Positions 1 to 9,779 of a stretch of 55,198 nucleotides of DNA are shown here, piece by piece; the stretch's first letter is position 1, and each line of letters opens with the position of its first letter. Where the stretch lies: positions 1 through 55,198 of the forward strand of contig NZ_JASBQE010000081.1 of the NCBI RefSeq assembly GCF_029960785.1, given 5' to 3'. The position numbers and the translations under genes were made by a program. Source of the DNA: Polyangium sp. 15x6 (GTDB lineage Bacteria > Myxococcota_A > Polyangia > Polyangiales > Polyangiaceae). The notes under the pieces were generated by a model. It did no database searches, had not been told where the DNA came from, and saw nothing but the letters and a program-made list of their open reading frames with translations.

Positions 1-1061
1 AGCGTGACGACGGCGGCGAGGCCGAGGAAGCGGCGCGAGCGCGAGGGAGCGCGCGCGCTCGGCGCGGGCGGCGTGCGATGCGTGGCGGCGCGGCGCGGCG
101 ACGAGCGGGTCGTCGTGGCGCGCGCGGAGGTGTTCGCGGGCGGGCGCGGCTCCTTTCCGGAGCGACGCGCGGCGGTCGCGGGCTCGTCGTTTCTGCGCAC
201 GAGCGTCGTGATCGGCGTGGCGAAGGGCGCGAGCAGAGCGGCGATGTCCTCCATCGAGCCGTAACGATCGGCGGGCTCCTTGGCGAGCGCGCGCAGGACG
301 ATGGATTCGATCTCGGGCGGCACGCCGTCCATCGGCGGCGGGTCGTCGCTCAGGATCGAGGCGATGAGGCTCACGGGCCCGCGATCCGAGCGGAACGGGA
401 GCTTGCCCATGAGCAGCTCGTACGCGGTGACGCCCCAGGCGAATTGATCGGCCCGCGCGTCGATGAACTCGCCCTTCACCTGCTCGGGGGCCATGTACGC
501 GGGAGTGCCGATGAACGAGCCGTCGCCGGTGCGCGTGGCGAAATCGTCCTGCCCCTCGGCGGCGAGCTCGTCGTCGGTGCGCCGCGCGATGCCGAAATCG
601 AGGACCTTGATGGCGCCGTCCTCGCGGATCATCACGTTCTCGGGCTTGACGTCGCGATGCACGAGCCCGGCGCGGTGCGCGACGCAGAGGACCTCCGCGA
701 CCGCGGAGAGCAAGGCGATCCGCTCGCCGATCGGCGCGTCTTTGCGGATGAGGTCGCGCAGGAGCTTGCCCTGCACGAGCTCCATCGCGATGAACGGCGT
801 GCCCTCGTGCTCGCCGACGTCATAGACCGCGACGATGCCGGGATCGCTCAACGCCGCGGCGATCCGCGCCTCGCGCAGCATGCGACGCACCTGCCGGCTC
901 CACGATTCGCTCGCGCCCTGGGCGTCGCGGCGGAGCACCTTGAGCGCGACGGCGCGACCGAGGCGCGTATCCTGCGCGCGATACACCTCGCCCATGCCGC
1001 CTTCGCCGAGCAGCGCTTCGACGACGTACCGATCGAACCTGTCTCCAGGCGAAAGGGGCAT
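1..1061 (-). CDS. Ser/Thr protein kinase, 3' end cut by window edge
   Basis: This is the N-terminal part of a eukaryote-type Ser/Thr kinase. About 353 residues are visible and no stop occurs before the left edge. The glycine loop GEGGMGEV lies at about residues 19-26, the ATP-anchoring Lys is K41, the catalytic HRDVKPEN is at 135-142, DFG is at 155-157, and a GTPAYMAPEQ activation segment follows. After the kinase lobe comes an Arg/Ser/Thr-rich linker and the start of a hydrophobic stretch at the window edge, probably a membrane anchor. Over the first 160 residues it aligns without gaps to the kinase at 4893-1960, and I count 107 identities. It starts 54 bases after the methyltransferase stop and on the same strand, so it may be co-transcribed with the borosin-like genes. 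The substrate is unknown. Confidence 0.92.
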   Translation of the reverse strand, partial: MPLSPGDRFDRYVVEALLGEGGMGEVYRAQDTRLGRAVALKVLRRDAQGASESWSRQVRRMLREARIAAALSDPGIVAVYDVGEHEGTPFIAMELVQGKLLRDLIRKDAPIGERIALLSAVAEVLCVAHRAGLVHRDVKPENVMIREDGAIKVLDFGIARRTDDELAAEGQDDFATRTGDGSFIGTPAYMAPEQVKGEFIDARADQFAWGVTAYELLMGKLPFRSDRGPVSLIASILSDDPPPMDGVPPEIESIVLRALAKEPADRYGSMEDIAALLAPFATPITTLVRRNDEPATAARRSGKEPRPPANTSARATTTRSSPRRAATHRTPPAPSARAPSRSRRFLGLAAVVT

Positions 1062-1115
1062 GGCGCAGAGGGTAGCGCGAAGGGAGGTTCGCCGGAAGGA
1101 TGGCGAGGGCGCGAT

Positions 1116-1913
1116 TCAGCGCTTCAGGTGCTCGGATCTGATGCTGAGCGCGCCGCACGTCTCGTCGTCGAGTTCGTCGCGCAGGGCCGGGGGAACGTAG
1201 AGCGTGGTGGCGGGGCTGAGCTCGGCGTCGGCGAGGGCGCCGAGGGGGATACGCTCGATACGCGCAGGGCAGTTGATGAAGATGGCGGCCTCGTAGAGCG
1301 TGACCTCGTGGTTCTCGGGGTAATGCTCGCGGAGCCGCTCGACGAGGAGGTGAATCCAGCGGCCTCGATTGCGCTGGGGCTGGTACGTCGGGTCGCCGAA
1401 GCTGCCGACCTGCCACAGGATCAGCGCGGACGTGGGGTCGATGGGCTTCCTGTACAGGACGAACCGCGTGGCCTCGTGGCTCACGCAGCCCGGGTTCGCA
1501 GGGTCGACGCCGAGGTCGGCGAAGAGACAGTCCTCGGCCGAGACGGCGGGGAGCATGATGGCGTCGTAGCCCTCGGCGCGCGCCTTGCGCACCGCCTCGT
1601 GGGTCGGGAAGGCGAAGACGCCGGGATGGCCGTACGCCGCGAAGCACGTCCGGTGGCCATCACGCACGGCGCTGAGGACGCGCTCGACCATCGCGTCGTA
1701 CGCCTCCTTGCGAGCCCCACCCAGCCGGTAAAACCGGCCGAGCGATTCCGCGGCGGGCTGGATCTGCTTGATCACCTGCTCGCCCACGATGTCGGCGACG
1801 AGGTAAAACACCTTGCTCGACGCCTTCAACCTGGCAATGGTGTCCCCGCCGAGCTGACCGACCGTCCTGATGCCGGTCCCCACGACGGCGAGCGACCCCT
1901 TTTCTTTGATCAT
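1116..1913 (-). CDS. Borosin-type peptide backbone N-methyltransferase (split borosin, SonM-like)
   Basis: This 265-residue protein has the tetrapyrrole-methylase fold: an N-terminal VVGTGIR glycine motif, YGHPGVFAF at 94-102, a SAEDCLFADLG segment near 125-135, and a C-terminal half typical of the class. It resembles the split-borosin methyltransferase SonM of Shewanella more than cobalamin or siroheme methylases (for example GHPGVF, ISAEACLWADLG-like and FYxxxGxxxxRxxY blocks). Tyr62, Arg68, Tyr72 and Tyr94 reproduce the spacing of Tyr66, Arg72, Tyr76 and Tyr98 in the fungal borosin enzyme OphMA (6, 4 and 22 residues apart). The protein ends soon after the fold, so no peptide is fused to it. 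The expected reaction is SAM-dependent alpha-N-methylation of peptide bonds in a partner peptide, and the likely partner is the product of 5261-5034. The start is the ATG at 1913, 46 bases after the upstream kinase stop. The remaining alternative is a tetrapyrrole methylase, which the Tyr/Arg set argues against. Confidence 0.88.
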   Translation of the reverse strand: MIKEKGSLAVVGTGIRTVGQLGGDTIARLKASSKVFYLVADIVGEQVIKQIQPAAESLGRFYRLGGARKEAYDAMVERVLSAVRDGHRTCFAAYGHPGVFAFPTHEAVRKARAEGYDAIMLPAVSAEDCLFADLGVDPANPGCVSHEATRFVLYRKPIDPTSALILWQVGSFGDPTYQPQRNRGRWIHLLVERLREHYPENHEVTLYEAAIFINCPARIERIPLGALADAELSPATTLYVPPALRDELDDETCGALSIRSEHLKR

Positions 1914-1959
1914 CCTGCGCGATGCCTCCCATGCCCGCGGACGACACGCGCCGCGGGCT

Positions 1960-4893
1960 TCATTCGCCGCATTTCAATGCCTTCGCCCGAACAGCGGCCG
2001 CCTGTGCCGTGACCGAGCCTTTCACCCGGCCCCAGCGCCCGAGTACAGTGCGGTACGCGGCGCACGCGCCGGATTTGTCGTTCCGTTGCTCCCGGACGAG
2101 CCCGAGGCGAAAGGTCGCGACCGTATGCTGCATGGGCTCGTCGAGCGCCGTGCAGGAGCGAGCGGCGATCTCGAGGTGCGGCAGGGCGCGCTCCGCATCC
2201 CCTGCCAGGCTATGAAGGCCGCCGAGCCACATCTCCACCTTGGGCGCCATTTGTGTATAGAATGCCGCAGGCTGCAGCGGGGGCTGCACCGCGAGGGCCT
2301 CCCGCGCCTCGGCCTCGCTCCGTGCAGGCGCCGCGTACCCGACGAACCAGACGGCCGCCTGTTTCGTATCGCCCGTCCCGTCGACCCAGCCATTGGCCCA
2401 CGCCTCGCGCGCCGCGGCGTATCCTGGAGTGTCGAGCGCTCCTCCCCGCCGCTTCGCCTCGAGGAAGGCCATCGTCGAATCCCACCAGGTGAGCTGAACG
2501 ACCGGCCTCGTCCACGCCGAGCGTTGCGCGAGGAATCGATCCGCGACCTCGGCGGCCCGTTTGTCTTGGCCCAGCTCCTCGTAAAGCTGGACCAGCGCGA
2601 GCGCCGGGACGACGTGTTTCTCCTCCAGCGATTCGCCCGCGATGTCCTTCTCCAGATCACGGGCGAGCCGCTCGGCGGCCTCGAAGTCGCCGAAGACCAG
2701 GGCGTGATGGATACGCAGCCGGCCGGCCTGCTCGATGCGCCCCTGATCCCGGAACCTCTTCGCGGCTTGCTCGACGGCGGCGTTCACGGCCGGAGGAGGC
2801 TGCCCGCCGGCGTGGAGAGCGACGGCGAGCTCGTTATGCGCGATCGCCGAGGTCGGGGCCTTGGTGATCCAGCGGCGCACGTCGCCCTCGAGGAGATCAC
2901 ATTGGCCGAGGTACTTGCGCGCGCGGATCCGTTCGAGCAGGCAATCCACCGACGCCGGCACGAGCTCGACGCAACGATCGAGCGACGCCAGCGCCTCCGT
3001 TTGTCGTTCGACCCGGAAGAGCGAATAGGACCGCACCTGCCAGCAATCGGCGTATTTCGGATCGAGCTCGATGCAGCGGTCGGCGAGCGCGAGGAGCCTC
3101 GTAGGCTCGGCGCGCGCCTGAATGGCCACCTGCAGCTCGACGAACTCGGCGTCTCCCGGATACCGCCGGGAGGCCTCCTCGATACGCTTGACGCCCTCGG
3201 CCACGTCCGGCGGATCCCGCTGCAGGAGCGGCTCGAGCGCGTCGAGCAGGACCTTGTCGCGCTCCGTCATCGTGCCGCGGAGCTCCATGGCGCGCTGGAA
3301 TGCCATCCGCGTCCCGGCGGTGTCCGCGCGGAACCGCTCGATCAGCGCCAGGCGTAGATATGCCGAGCCAAACTTATTGTCGGCCTTCGTCGCGCGATCG
3401 AAGGCCCCCCGCGCGACCTCCCAGGAGGCGTCCCGCAAGGCTTGCAGGCCTTCCTTGTACGCGGTGAGCGCCTCGGGGTTCGACGATCCCGAAATGGGCA
3501 GCTCCGTGATCGGCGTGGGCGCGGGCGCGGGCGTGGGTATGGCCACGGGCGGGGGCGTGGTGTTCTTCCGATACCAGAGGGTCCCCCACACCGCCGCGGC
3601 CACGACCCAGATCGCGCTGAGGCCCACCACCGCCCAGCGCGGCAATCGCCGTCCGAGCCTCGGCGGGGGCGTCGTCAGCATGGCCGGCGATTCGAGCGTG
3701 GTCACCGCCGTCGTCGTTTTCCCCGCGTTCCCCGGCATCTCCACGCGCACGATGGGCGTGGGCGGCGGCGCCGTGCTCCGGCCGGGCTTGTCGTGATCCG
3801 GCGAGCGCATCGTGTGCGTCGCCAGCGCGTTTCGCGGCGGCGGCGTGGACTCCGACTTCGCGCCGATCGGGATGCTGGGCAGCGTCTTCCGGGCCGGCAG
3901 GACGCGCGCGTTCGGCGCCACGTCCTCCGGGGCCAGGGTCTCCGGCTGCGTGGAGTCCGGCCCCGGGATCAAGGCATCGTGCAGGCCGCCCGCGTTCTCC
4001 GCCGCGACGTAAGGCGCGAGCGCGTCGACCACGAGATCCATCGAGGAGAATCGGTCGATCTTGCGCTTCGCGACTGCGCGCTTGAGGACACGCTCGATCA
4101 CCGACGGCACGAGGCCTTCGAGCGACGGCGGCTCGTCCTGCAGGATGGCCGAGAGCAGCTTGATGCCTTCGAAGTCCGCGCCGAACGGCACGCGGCCCGT
4201 GATGAGCTCGTACGCGAGCACGCCCCAGCCGAATTGATCCGTCCTCGCGTCGACCGGATCGCCCGTGAGCTGCTCGGGCGCCATGTACGCCGGGGTGCCG
4301 ACCATCACGCCTTCGCTCGTGACCGTGTCGGCCCCGCGCATCGACCCGACCTTGGCCAGATCCGCTCCGCGCCGCGTGGAAGCGACGGCCTCGTCGGCGT
4401 CGAGGTGCACGCGCCGCGCGATGCCGAAGTCGAGGACCTTGATGGTGCCATCCTCGCGCAGCATCACGTTTTCCGGCTTCACGTCGCGGTGCACGAGGCC
4501 TGCGCGATGCGCGGCGGACAGGGCGCGCGCCACGTCGAGCAGCCACCCGAGTCGCGTGGAAATCGAGGCGCCGCCGCCGATCAAGCGCCGGAGCGACAGG
4601 CCCTCGATGAGCTCCATCGCGAGGTAAGGCAGGCCCTCGGCCTCGCCGATGTCGTAGATGGCGACCGTGTTCGGGTGGTTCAGCGCCGCGGCGGCGCGGG
4701 CCTCGCGCAGCATGCGAACGAGGGCGCGCTGCCAGCCCTCGGGATCTTCAGCGGCCTCTTTGCGCAGGACCTTGAGCGCGACGCGACGTCGCAGACGGCT
4801 ATCGCGCGCCTGATACACCTCGCCCATGCCCCCCTCGCCGAGGAGCGCTTCGATCACGTACCGGTCGAAGGTGTCGCCCGGGCGTAGGCGCAT
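1960..4893 (-). CDS. Membrane Ser/Thr protein kinase with C-terminal TPR region
   Basis: This 977-residue protein begins with a complete kinase domain: GEGGMGEV at 19-26, K41, HRDVKPEN at 135-142, DFG at 155-157 and GTPAYMAPEQ. The catalytic residues needed for activity are all present. A Pro/Thr-rich linker follows, then one membrane helix at about residues 416-440 (AVVGLSAIWVVAAAVWG). The last ~510 residues are helical TPR-like repeats, such as the repeats around PEALTAYKEGLQALRDASWE. The predicted layout is a cytoplasmic kinase with an extracytoplasmic TPR sensor or scaffold. The gene lies between the putative borosin precursor (140 bases upstream) and its methyltransferase (46 bases downstream), all on one strand. 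Its kinase domain is the closest relative in this window of the one at 1-1061, so the two probably arose by duplication. A role in controlling or sensing the peptide product is an inference. Confidence 0.94.
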   Translation of the reverse strand: MRLRPGDTFDRYVIEALLGEGGMGEVYQARDSRLRRRVALKVLRKEAAEDPEGWQRALVRMLREARAAAALNHPNTVAIYDIGEAEGLPYLAMELIEGLSLRRLIGGGASISTRLGWLLDVARALSAAHRAGLVHRDVKPENVMLREDGTIKVLDFGIARRVHLDADEAVASTRRGADLAKVGSMRGADTVTSEGVMVGTPAYMAPEQLTGDPVDARTDQFGWGVLAYELITGRVPFGADFEGIKLLSAILQDEPPSLEGLVPSVIERVLKRAVAKRKIDRFSSMDLVVDALAPYVAAENAGGLHDALIPGPDSTQPETLAPEDVAPNARVLPARKTLPSIPIGAKSESTPPPRNALATHTMRSPDHDKPGRSTAPPPTPIVRVEMPGNAGKTTTAVTTLESPAMLTTPPPRLGRRLPRWAVVGLSAIWVVAAAVWGTLWYRKNTTPPPVAIPTPAPAPTPITELPISGSSNPEALTAYKEGLQALRDASWEVARGAFDRATKADNKFGSAYLRLALIERFRADTAGTRMAFQRAMELRGTMTERDKVLLDALEPLLQRDPPDVAEGVKRIEEASRRYPGDAEFVELQVAIQARAEPTRLLALADRCIELDPKYADCWQVRSYSLFRVERQTEALASLDRCVELVPASVDCLLERIRARKYLGQCDLLEGDVRRWITKAPTSAIAHNELAVALHAGGQPPPAVNAAVEQAAKRFRDQGRIEQAGRLRIHHALVFGDFEAAERLARDLEKDIAGESLEEKHVVPALALVQLYEELGQDKRAAEVADRFLAQRSAWTRPVVQLTWWDSTMAFLEAKRRGGALDTPGYAAAREAWANGWVDGTGDTKQAAVWFVGYAAPARSEAEAREALAVQPPLQPAAFYTQMAPKVEMWLGGLHSLAGDAERALPHLEIAARSCTALDEPMQHTVATFRLGLVREQRNDKSGACAAYRTVLGRWGRVKGSVTAQAAAVRAKALKCGE

Positions 4894-4966
4894 GGCGTCA
4901 TGCTACCCCGGTACGGGCGCATTCGCTAAGAACATGCTACGCGGCAAATTTTAGACAGGTAGAAGC

Positions 4967-4989
4967 GCACGCGGGCTCACCCCGCGTGC
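4967..4989 (-). terminator. Stem-loop downstream of the precursor gene
   Basis: A perfect 9-bp inverted repeat, GCACGCGGG / CCCGCGTGC with a 5-base loop, lies about 45 bases past the stop of the 75-residue peptide and before the TPR kinase start at 4893. There is no U-run directly after it on the minus strand, only an AT-rich patch near 4946-4953. It could act as a partial terminator or as an RNA-stability element that gives more peptide than kinase and methyltransferase mRNA. This is a position-based inference. Confidence 0.35.
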
Positions 4990-5033
4990 CTCCCCCAAGC
5001 ATCGCTCGGTATGCGGGACCCCCCCGGGGGAAC

Positions 5034-5261
5034 TCAAAACATCATGAGCACCGGGCAGTTCCACGGCGCCGAGGCGGGTCCGCCACGCTCCGTGCAAAGC
5101 CAGTCCGACATCAGCGCGGCGTTCGCGCTCTGCACGACCAGGCGCTCTTCCTCGCCCAGGTTGACCTGCTTCATCAGCTCGTCGGGGTCCTGGAGGAACG
5201 CGGCCAAACGGGACGGATCGAGGGCCATATCGGCCAAAAACCGACCAAGAGAAGCTTCCAC
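5034..5261 (-). CDS. Putative split-borosin precursor peptide (SonA-like)
   Basis: This small gene encodes 75 residues. Residues 4-55 look like a compact helical binding domain (LGRFLADMALDPSRLAAFL, then DPDELMKQVNLGEEERL). The layout matches the borosin-binding domain of SonA, which also has an N-terminal LxxFxxxLxxD helix, an 'NPEAVM..HGLTDEQ' turn and a final helix before the core. The tail from about residue 56 is flexible (CTERGGPASA) and ends in the hydrophobic PWNCPVLMMF, the likely core that receives backbone N-methyl groups. The start is the GTG at 5261, preceded by GGAG with a 6-base gap; no in-frame ATG lies close upstream. Codons 2-8 are AT-leaning, as is common at starts, while most later codons end in G or C, which supports true coding. 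A separate gene in another frame is unlikely here. The precursor role is inferred from domain pattern, size and the co-directional methyltransferase. Confidence 0.82.
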   Translation of the reverse strand: MEASLGRFLADMALDPSRLAAFLQDPDELMKQVNLGEEERLVVQSANAALMSDWLCTERGGPASAPWNCPVLMMF

Positions 5262-5344
5262 GTGGGGCTCCGTACGTCGTGCGGCTCTGAATCGACGATG
5301 ACTCCATCGCCCATTCGACGGGACGACAGGCCGGCAGTGGTTTC

Positions 5345-5374
5345 AGTTTACGTAGGAACGCTCGCGCAGGGCAA
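5345..5374 (-). promoter_or_regulatory. Candidate sigma70-like promoter for the precursor gene
   Basis: On the minus strand TTGCCC (5374-5369) and TAAACT (5350-5345) are separated by 18 bases. Each matches the sigma70 consensus at four of six positions. The site lies 84 bases upstream of the GTG start in a patch that is clearly richer in A/T than the surrounding genes. It would give the peptide gene its own transcript. The match is weak and myxobacterial promoters are variable. Confidence 0.33.
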
Positions 5375-5414
5375 GCATTTTCTGTCTGGTGGGATCTTGC
5401 GGGTTTGGGAGGCC

Positions 5415-5434
5415 GGGGGCGCGGGCGCGCCCCC
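5415..5434 (-). terminator. GC hairpin just after the acyl-CoA mutase stop
   Basis: An 8-bp perfect stem, GGGGGCGC / GCGCCCCC with a 4-base loop, starts directly after the mutase stop codon at 5436-5438. There is no clear U-run. The position suggests it ends or stabilises the mutase transcript and separates it from the peptide gene, which would fit a separate promoter at 5345-5374. Confidence 0.4.
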
Positions 5435-5435
5435 G

Positions 5436-7187
<1,752 letters not shown>

Positions 7188-7252
7188 CAGTCGCGAACCT
7201 TCCGGCCGCAAATGTAGCGCGCGAAAGCCCGGCTTGTCTTCTTCCTGCGGCC

Positions 7253-7744
7253 CTACGGGCAGCCGGTCGGCTCGAACACGTCGGAGGCGACGGAGGTGGC
7301 GCCGACATCGAGGCTGTCCTGGATGGTGCCTGCGATCCGGACGCCCGCGGGCAGGCAGAGCGCGTTCTCGGTCTCCTCTGGGATCGTCTTGTCTCCGAGG
7401 TCGTAGAAAAAGTCGAACGTGACCTCGCTGTCAGGCTGCACGACCACGGGGAACGGCTTCGGGGAGAGGAGCGACAAGCCGGACACGACGGACTGTTGGT
7501 TCGGCGCGTCCGTGATCGCGAGCGAGCCGAGCTGCACGGTGCTCGGCCCACTCGCGCGTGGACCGAGCACGAGCTTGAGCGTGAACGAGCCGGTCACCGT
7601 GGCGCCGAGCACGCCGGCCTGGACGTCGGCGGTCGGCGCCGAGATGCTCGGCTCCACGAAGACGACGTCCTCGTTCTCGCCGATGCACCCCGCGAGGAGC
7701 GAGGAGAGCGCGAGGAAGGCTGGGAGGGCGCGAAGCTTCATCAT
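7253..7744 (-). CDS. Small predicted lipoprotein, function unknown
   Basis: From the ATG at 7744 the protein has a classic lipoprotein signal: a short charged start, a hydrophobic stretch and the lipobox LLAGC. The mature part of about 143 residues is rich in beta-prone sequence (for example [14 protein letters not shown] and [11 protein letters not shown]) and has two further Cys near the C-terminus that could form a disulfide. No known domain is recognised. It lies 65 bases upstream of the acyl-CoA mutase start and on the same strand, but a functional link is not obvious. It is probably anchored to the outer or inner membrane facing the periplasm. Confidence 0.78.
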   Translation of the reverse strand: MMKLRALPAFLALSSLLAGCIGENEDVVFVEPSISAPTADVQAGVLGATVTGSFTLKLVLGPRASGPSTVQLGSLAITDAPNQQSVVSGLSLLSPKPFPVVVQPDSEVTFDFFYDLGDKTIPEETENALCLPAGVRIAGTIQDSLDVGATSVASDVFEPTGCP

Positions 7745-7886
7745 GAAGAGACGATAAAACAAGGCGACGTCGAGCGGCGGGAAGAAGAGGCGCGATTGCC
7801 GGGCGGTTCGACCTCGCAATCGAGGCGCAATGCGAGGGAGCCGAGCCTCCCCCGCGGCCTCGATTGCGATTGCGGAAGGAATGGCC

Positions 7887-9779
7887 TCAGGGCGCCGGCG
7901 AGGTGATCCCCTTCGATCGCGCCTTCTCGCAGCCGAGCTCGACGCCCGTCGGACCGGCGTCGGTGCGGACGATCTTGAACTCGACGCGGCGGTTCTTGTC
8001 CCAGGCGACGGCGTTGTTCGCGGGATCGACCGGGCAGAACGGGCCGTAGCCCATGGCGCGCAGGCGGCTCGCGTCGACGCCGCGCTCGATGAGCGCCTTC
8101 ACCACGGACTCGGCGCGGGCCTGCGTGAGCTTCACGTTCGCGAACTCGGCGCCGCGCACGTCGGCGTGGCCCTGCACTTCGAGGAGCTTCAGGCTCGGGT
8201 TGCCCTTCAGCGTGGCGGCGACCGCGTCCACGATCGGAAGCGACTGCGCGAGGATCTCGGCGCTGCCCGTCTTGAAGAGGATCTTCTCCAGGATGAGCAC
8301 GTTGTTGTCCTGCACGATGACGCTGCCCTTGTCGGGGCAGCCGTCTTCATCGTCCTTGCCGTTGTACGTTTCGGGTTCGTCCGGGCACTTGTCCTCGGCG
8401 TCGAGCTTGCCGTCCGCGTCGTTGTCGTCCTCGGGACAACCGTCGTCGTCCTTGAAGTTGTCCTTGTCCTCCGGCGTGTTCATGCACTTGTCGCGCACGT
8501 CGGGGATGCCGTCCTTGTCGTTGTCGTCCTCGGGGCAGCCGTCGGTGTCCTCGAAGCCGTCCTTGTCCTCGGCGTTGTCCGGGCAGCCGTCCTCGGCGTC
8601 GAGGATGCCGTCGCCGTCGCGATCGCCGCTGCGAACCTGCACGGGCTCGTCGACCGGATCGTCCTCGGGGCAGCCGTCGGTATCCTCGTCGCCGTCCTTG
8701 TCCTCGCGTTCATCGGGGCACTGGTCGACGTCGTCGGGGATGCCGTCCTTGTCGCGGTCCTCCTCGAAGGGCTCGAAGACGAAGGCGAGCATGCCGCGCT
8801 GCGAGGCCGACTGGAAGCCGGGCAGGTAGCCGACGCCGCCCGCGAGCGAGAGGTACGAGTTCTTCTGGATGAAGACCTTGAAGCCGGCGAGGACCTCGGC
8901 GCTCAGGCGTTGCTTCGCGTTGGAGTCGCCGCCGAGGAGGTAACTCGCGTAGGTCTCGGCCGTGATGTCGAACTTGTCGCCGATGCGAACGCTCGCCGCG
9001 AAGCCGCCGGTGCCGAGGTTTCCGTACTGAAAAACGCCCGATTTCAGCTGCGCGAGCCCGGCCTGATCGAGGCCGAACGTGGGGTTTTCCCCGGTGTGGC
9101 CGCGGTAGCCGGCGTTCAAGCCGAGGCGCACCATGTTCGTCTTGCCGAACTGCTTCTCGACGATGAGCTGGGGCCAGTAAAAGAAGCCGGGATCCGCGCC
9201 GAAGTTGCGTTGCCCGCCGATGCCGTAGCCGCCCTGGACGAGCAGGGCGAGGCCGATGGGTCCGTCGGGCGAGAGCAGGCGGAGCTTTCCGTGCAGGGCG
9301 ATGTGGCCGAGGGCCTCCGCGGTGAGGCCGTCGTCGGTGTAGTTGCCGGGGACGCCGGGGCCGATGTCCGTGACGCTCGTGCCGTAGTTGAGGACGACGG
9401 GCGCGCTGAGGCCGAGGACGAGCCGATCGGCGATGCCGTAGTTGAAGCTCAACGTGCCCTGCAGGGCGTGGTCGACGAGGTAGTCGGAGCCGTGGCCGGG
9501 CGCGAGCTCGAGGAGGTTTCTGCCGTAGTCGAGGACGAGGCCGAAGCTGATGGCGTTGCCAGGCAGGACGCTCGCGCCGTTGACCGAGAAGAAGCCACGT
9601 GAGTCGACGGCGGGCCGGAAGAGGTGCAGGTCGGCGCCCTCGCCGTTCGACGCGGGGATGCGCTCGGTGCTCGTGGTCTGCGCGGACGCGGGCGCGGCGA
9701 TGGTGAGGAGCGCGGAGAGCGCCACGAGCGTCGCGACAGGGCGGCGACGCAGGCCGGTGAGCAAGCCAAGGGTCGTCAT
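7887..9779 (-). CDS. OmpA-family outer membrane protein with thrombospondin type 3 repeats
   Basis: The protein has 630 residues. A signal peptide ends near ASAQ (about 34). Residues 40-335 form a beta-rich region that is probably a membrane barrel similar to those of other myxobacterial OmpA proteins. Residues ~338-480 are Asp-rich repeats of the DxDxDGIPDxxDxCPD type, which bind calcium in the thrombospondin type 3 family. Residues ~495-610 are an OmpA C-terminal domain with GHADVRG, a later QARAESV and RLRAMGYG, which binds peptidoglycan. The expected role is linking outer membrane and cell wall, with the repeats as a stalk. It is divergently transcribed from the gene at 9933, with 153 bases between them. 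Confidence 0.95.
   Translation of the reverse strand: MTTLGLLTGLRRRPVATLVALSALLTIAAPASAQTTSTERIPASNGEGADLHLFRPAVDSRGFFSVNGASVLPGNAISFGLVLDYGRNLLELAPGHGSDYLVDHALQGTLSFNYGIADRLVLGLSAPVVLNYGTSVTDIGPGVPGNYTDDGLTAEALGHIALHGKLRLLSPDGPIGLALLVQGGYGIGGQRNFGADPGFFYWPQLIVEKQFGKTNMVRLGLNAGYRGHTGENPTFGLDQAGLAQLKSGVFQYGNLGTGGFAASVRIGDKFDITAETYASYLLGGDSNAKQRLSAEVLAGFKVFIQKNSYLSLAGGVGYLPGFQSASQRGMLAFVFEPFEEDRDKDGIPDDVDQCPDEREDKDGDEDTDGCPEDDPVDEPVQVRSGDRDGDGILDAEDGCPDNAEDKDGFEDTDGCPEDDNDKDGIPDVRDKCMNTPEDKDNFKDDDGCPEDDNDADGKLDAEDKCPDEPETYNGKDDEDGCPDKGSVIVQDNNVLILEKILFKTGSAEILAQSLPIVDAVAATLKGNPSLKLLEVQGHADVRGAEFANVKLTQARAESVVKALIERGVDASRLRAMGYGPFCPVDPANNAVAWDKNRRVEFKIVRTDAGPTGVELGCEKARSKGITSPAP
8331..8766 (-). 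repeat. Thrombospondin type 3-like Asp-rich coding repeats
   Basis: About six imperfect units of the form DxDGxxDxxDxCPD plus DxDGCPED lie inside the OmpA gene. Asp spacing and the paired Cys fit calcium-binding thrombospondin type 3 repeats. They are protein-level repeats, not a mobile or phase-variable DNA array. Confidence 0.85.

Noticed and set aside
1116-1913. Calling the methyltransferase a uroporphyrin or cobalamin-precorrin methylase
   Set aside because: No other cobalamin or heme gene is near, and the borosin Tyr/Arg/Tyr/Tyr spacing and similarity to SonM fit better.
78-2012. A long plus-strand open frame across the first kinase and methyltransferase
   Set aside because: It mirrors the minus-strand kinase and methyltransferase genes, and the translation has the Arg/Asp/Ala bias of antisense GC-rich sequence.
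8331-8766. CRISPR-like or phase-variable repeat array
   Set aside because: The repeats are imperfect, in frame and encode calcium-type Asp repeats within an OmpA protein; there are no uniform spacers.
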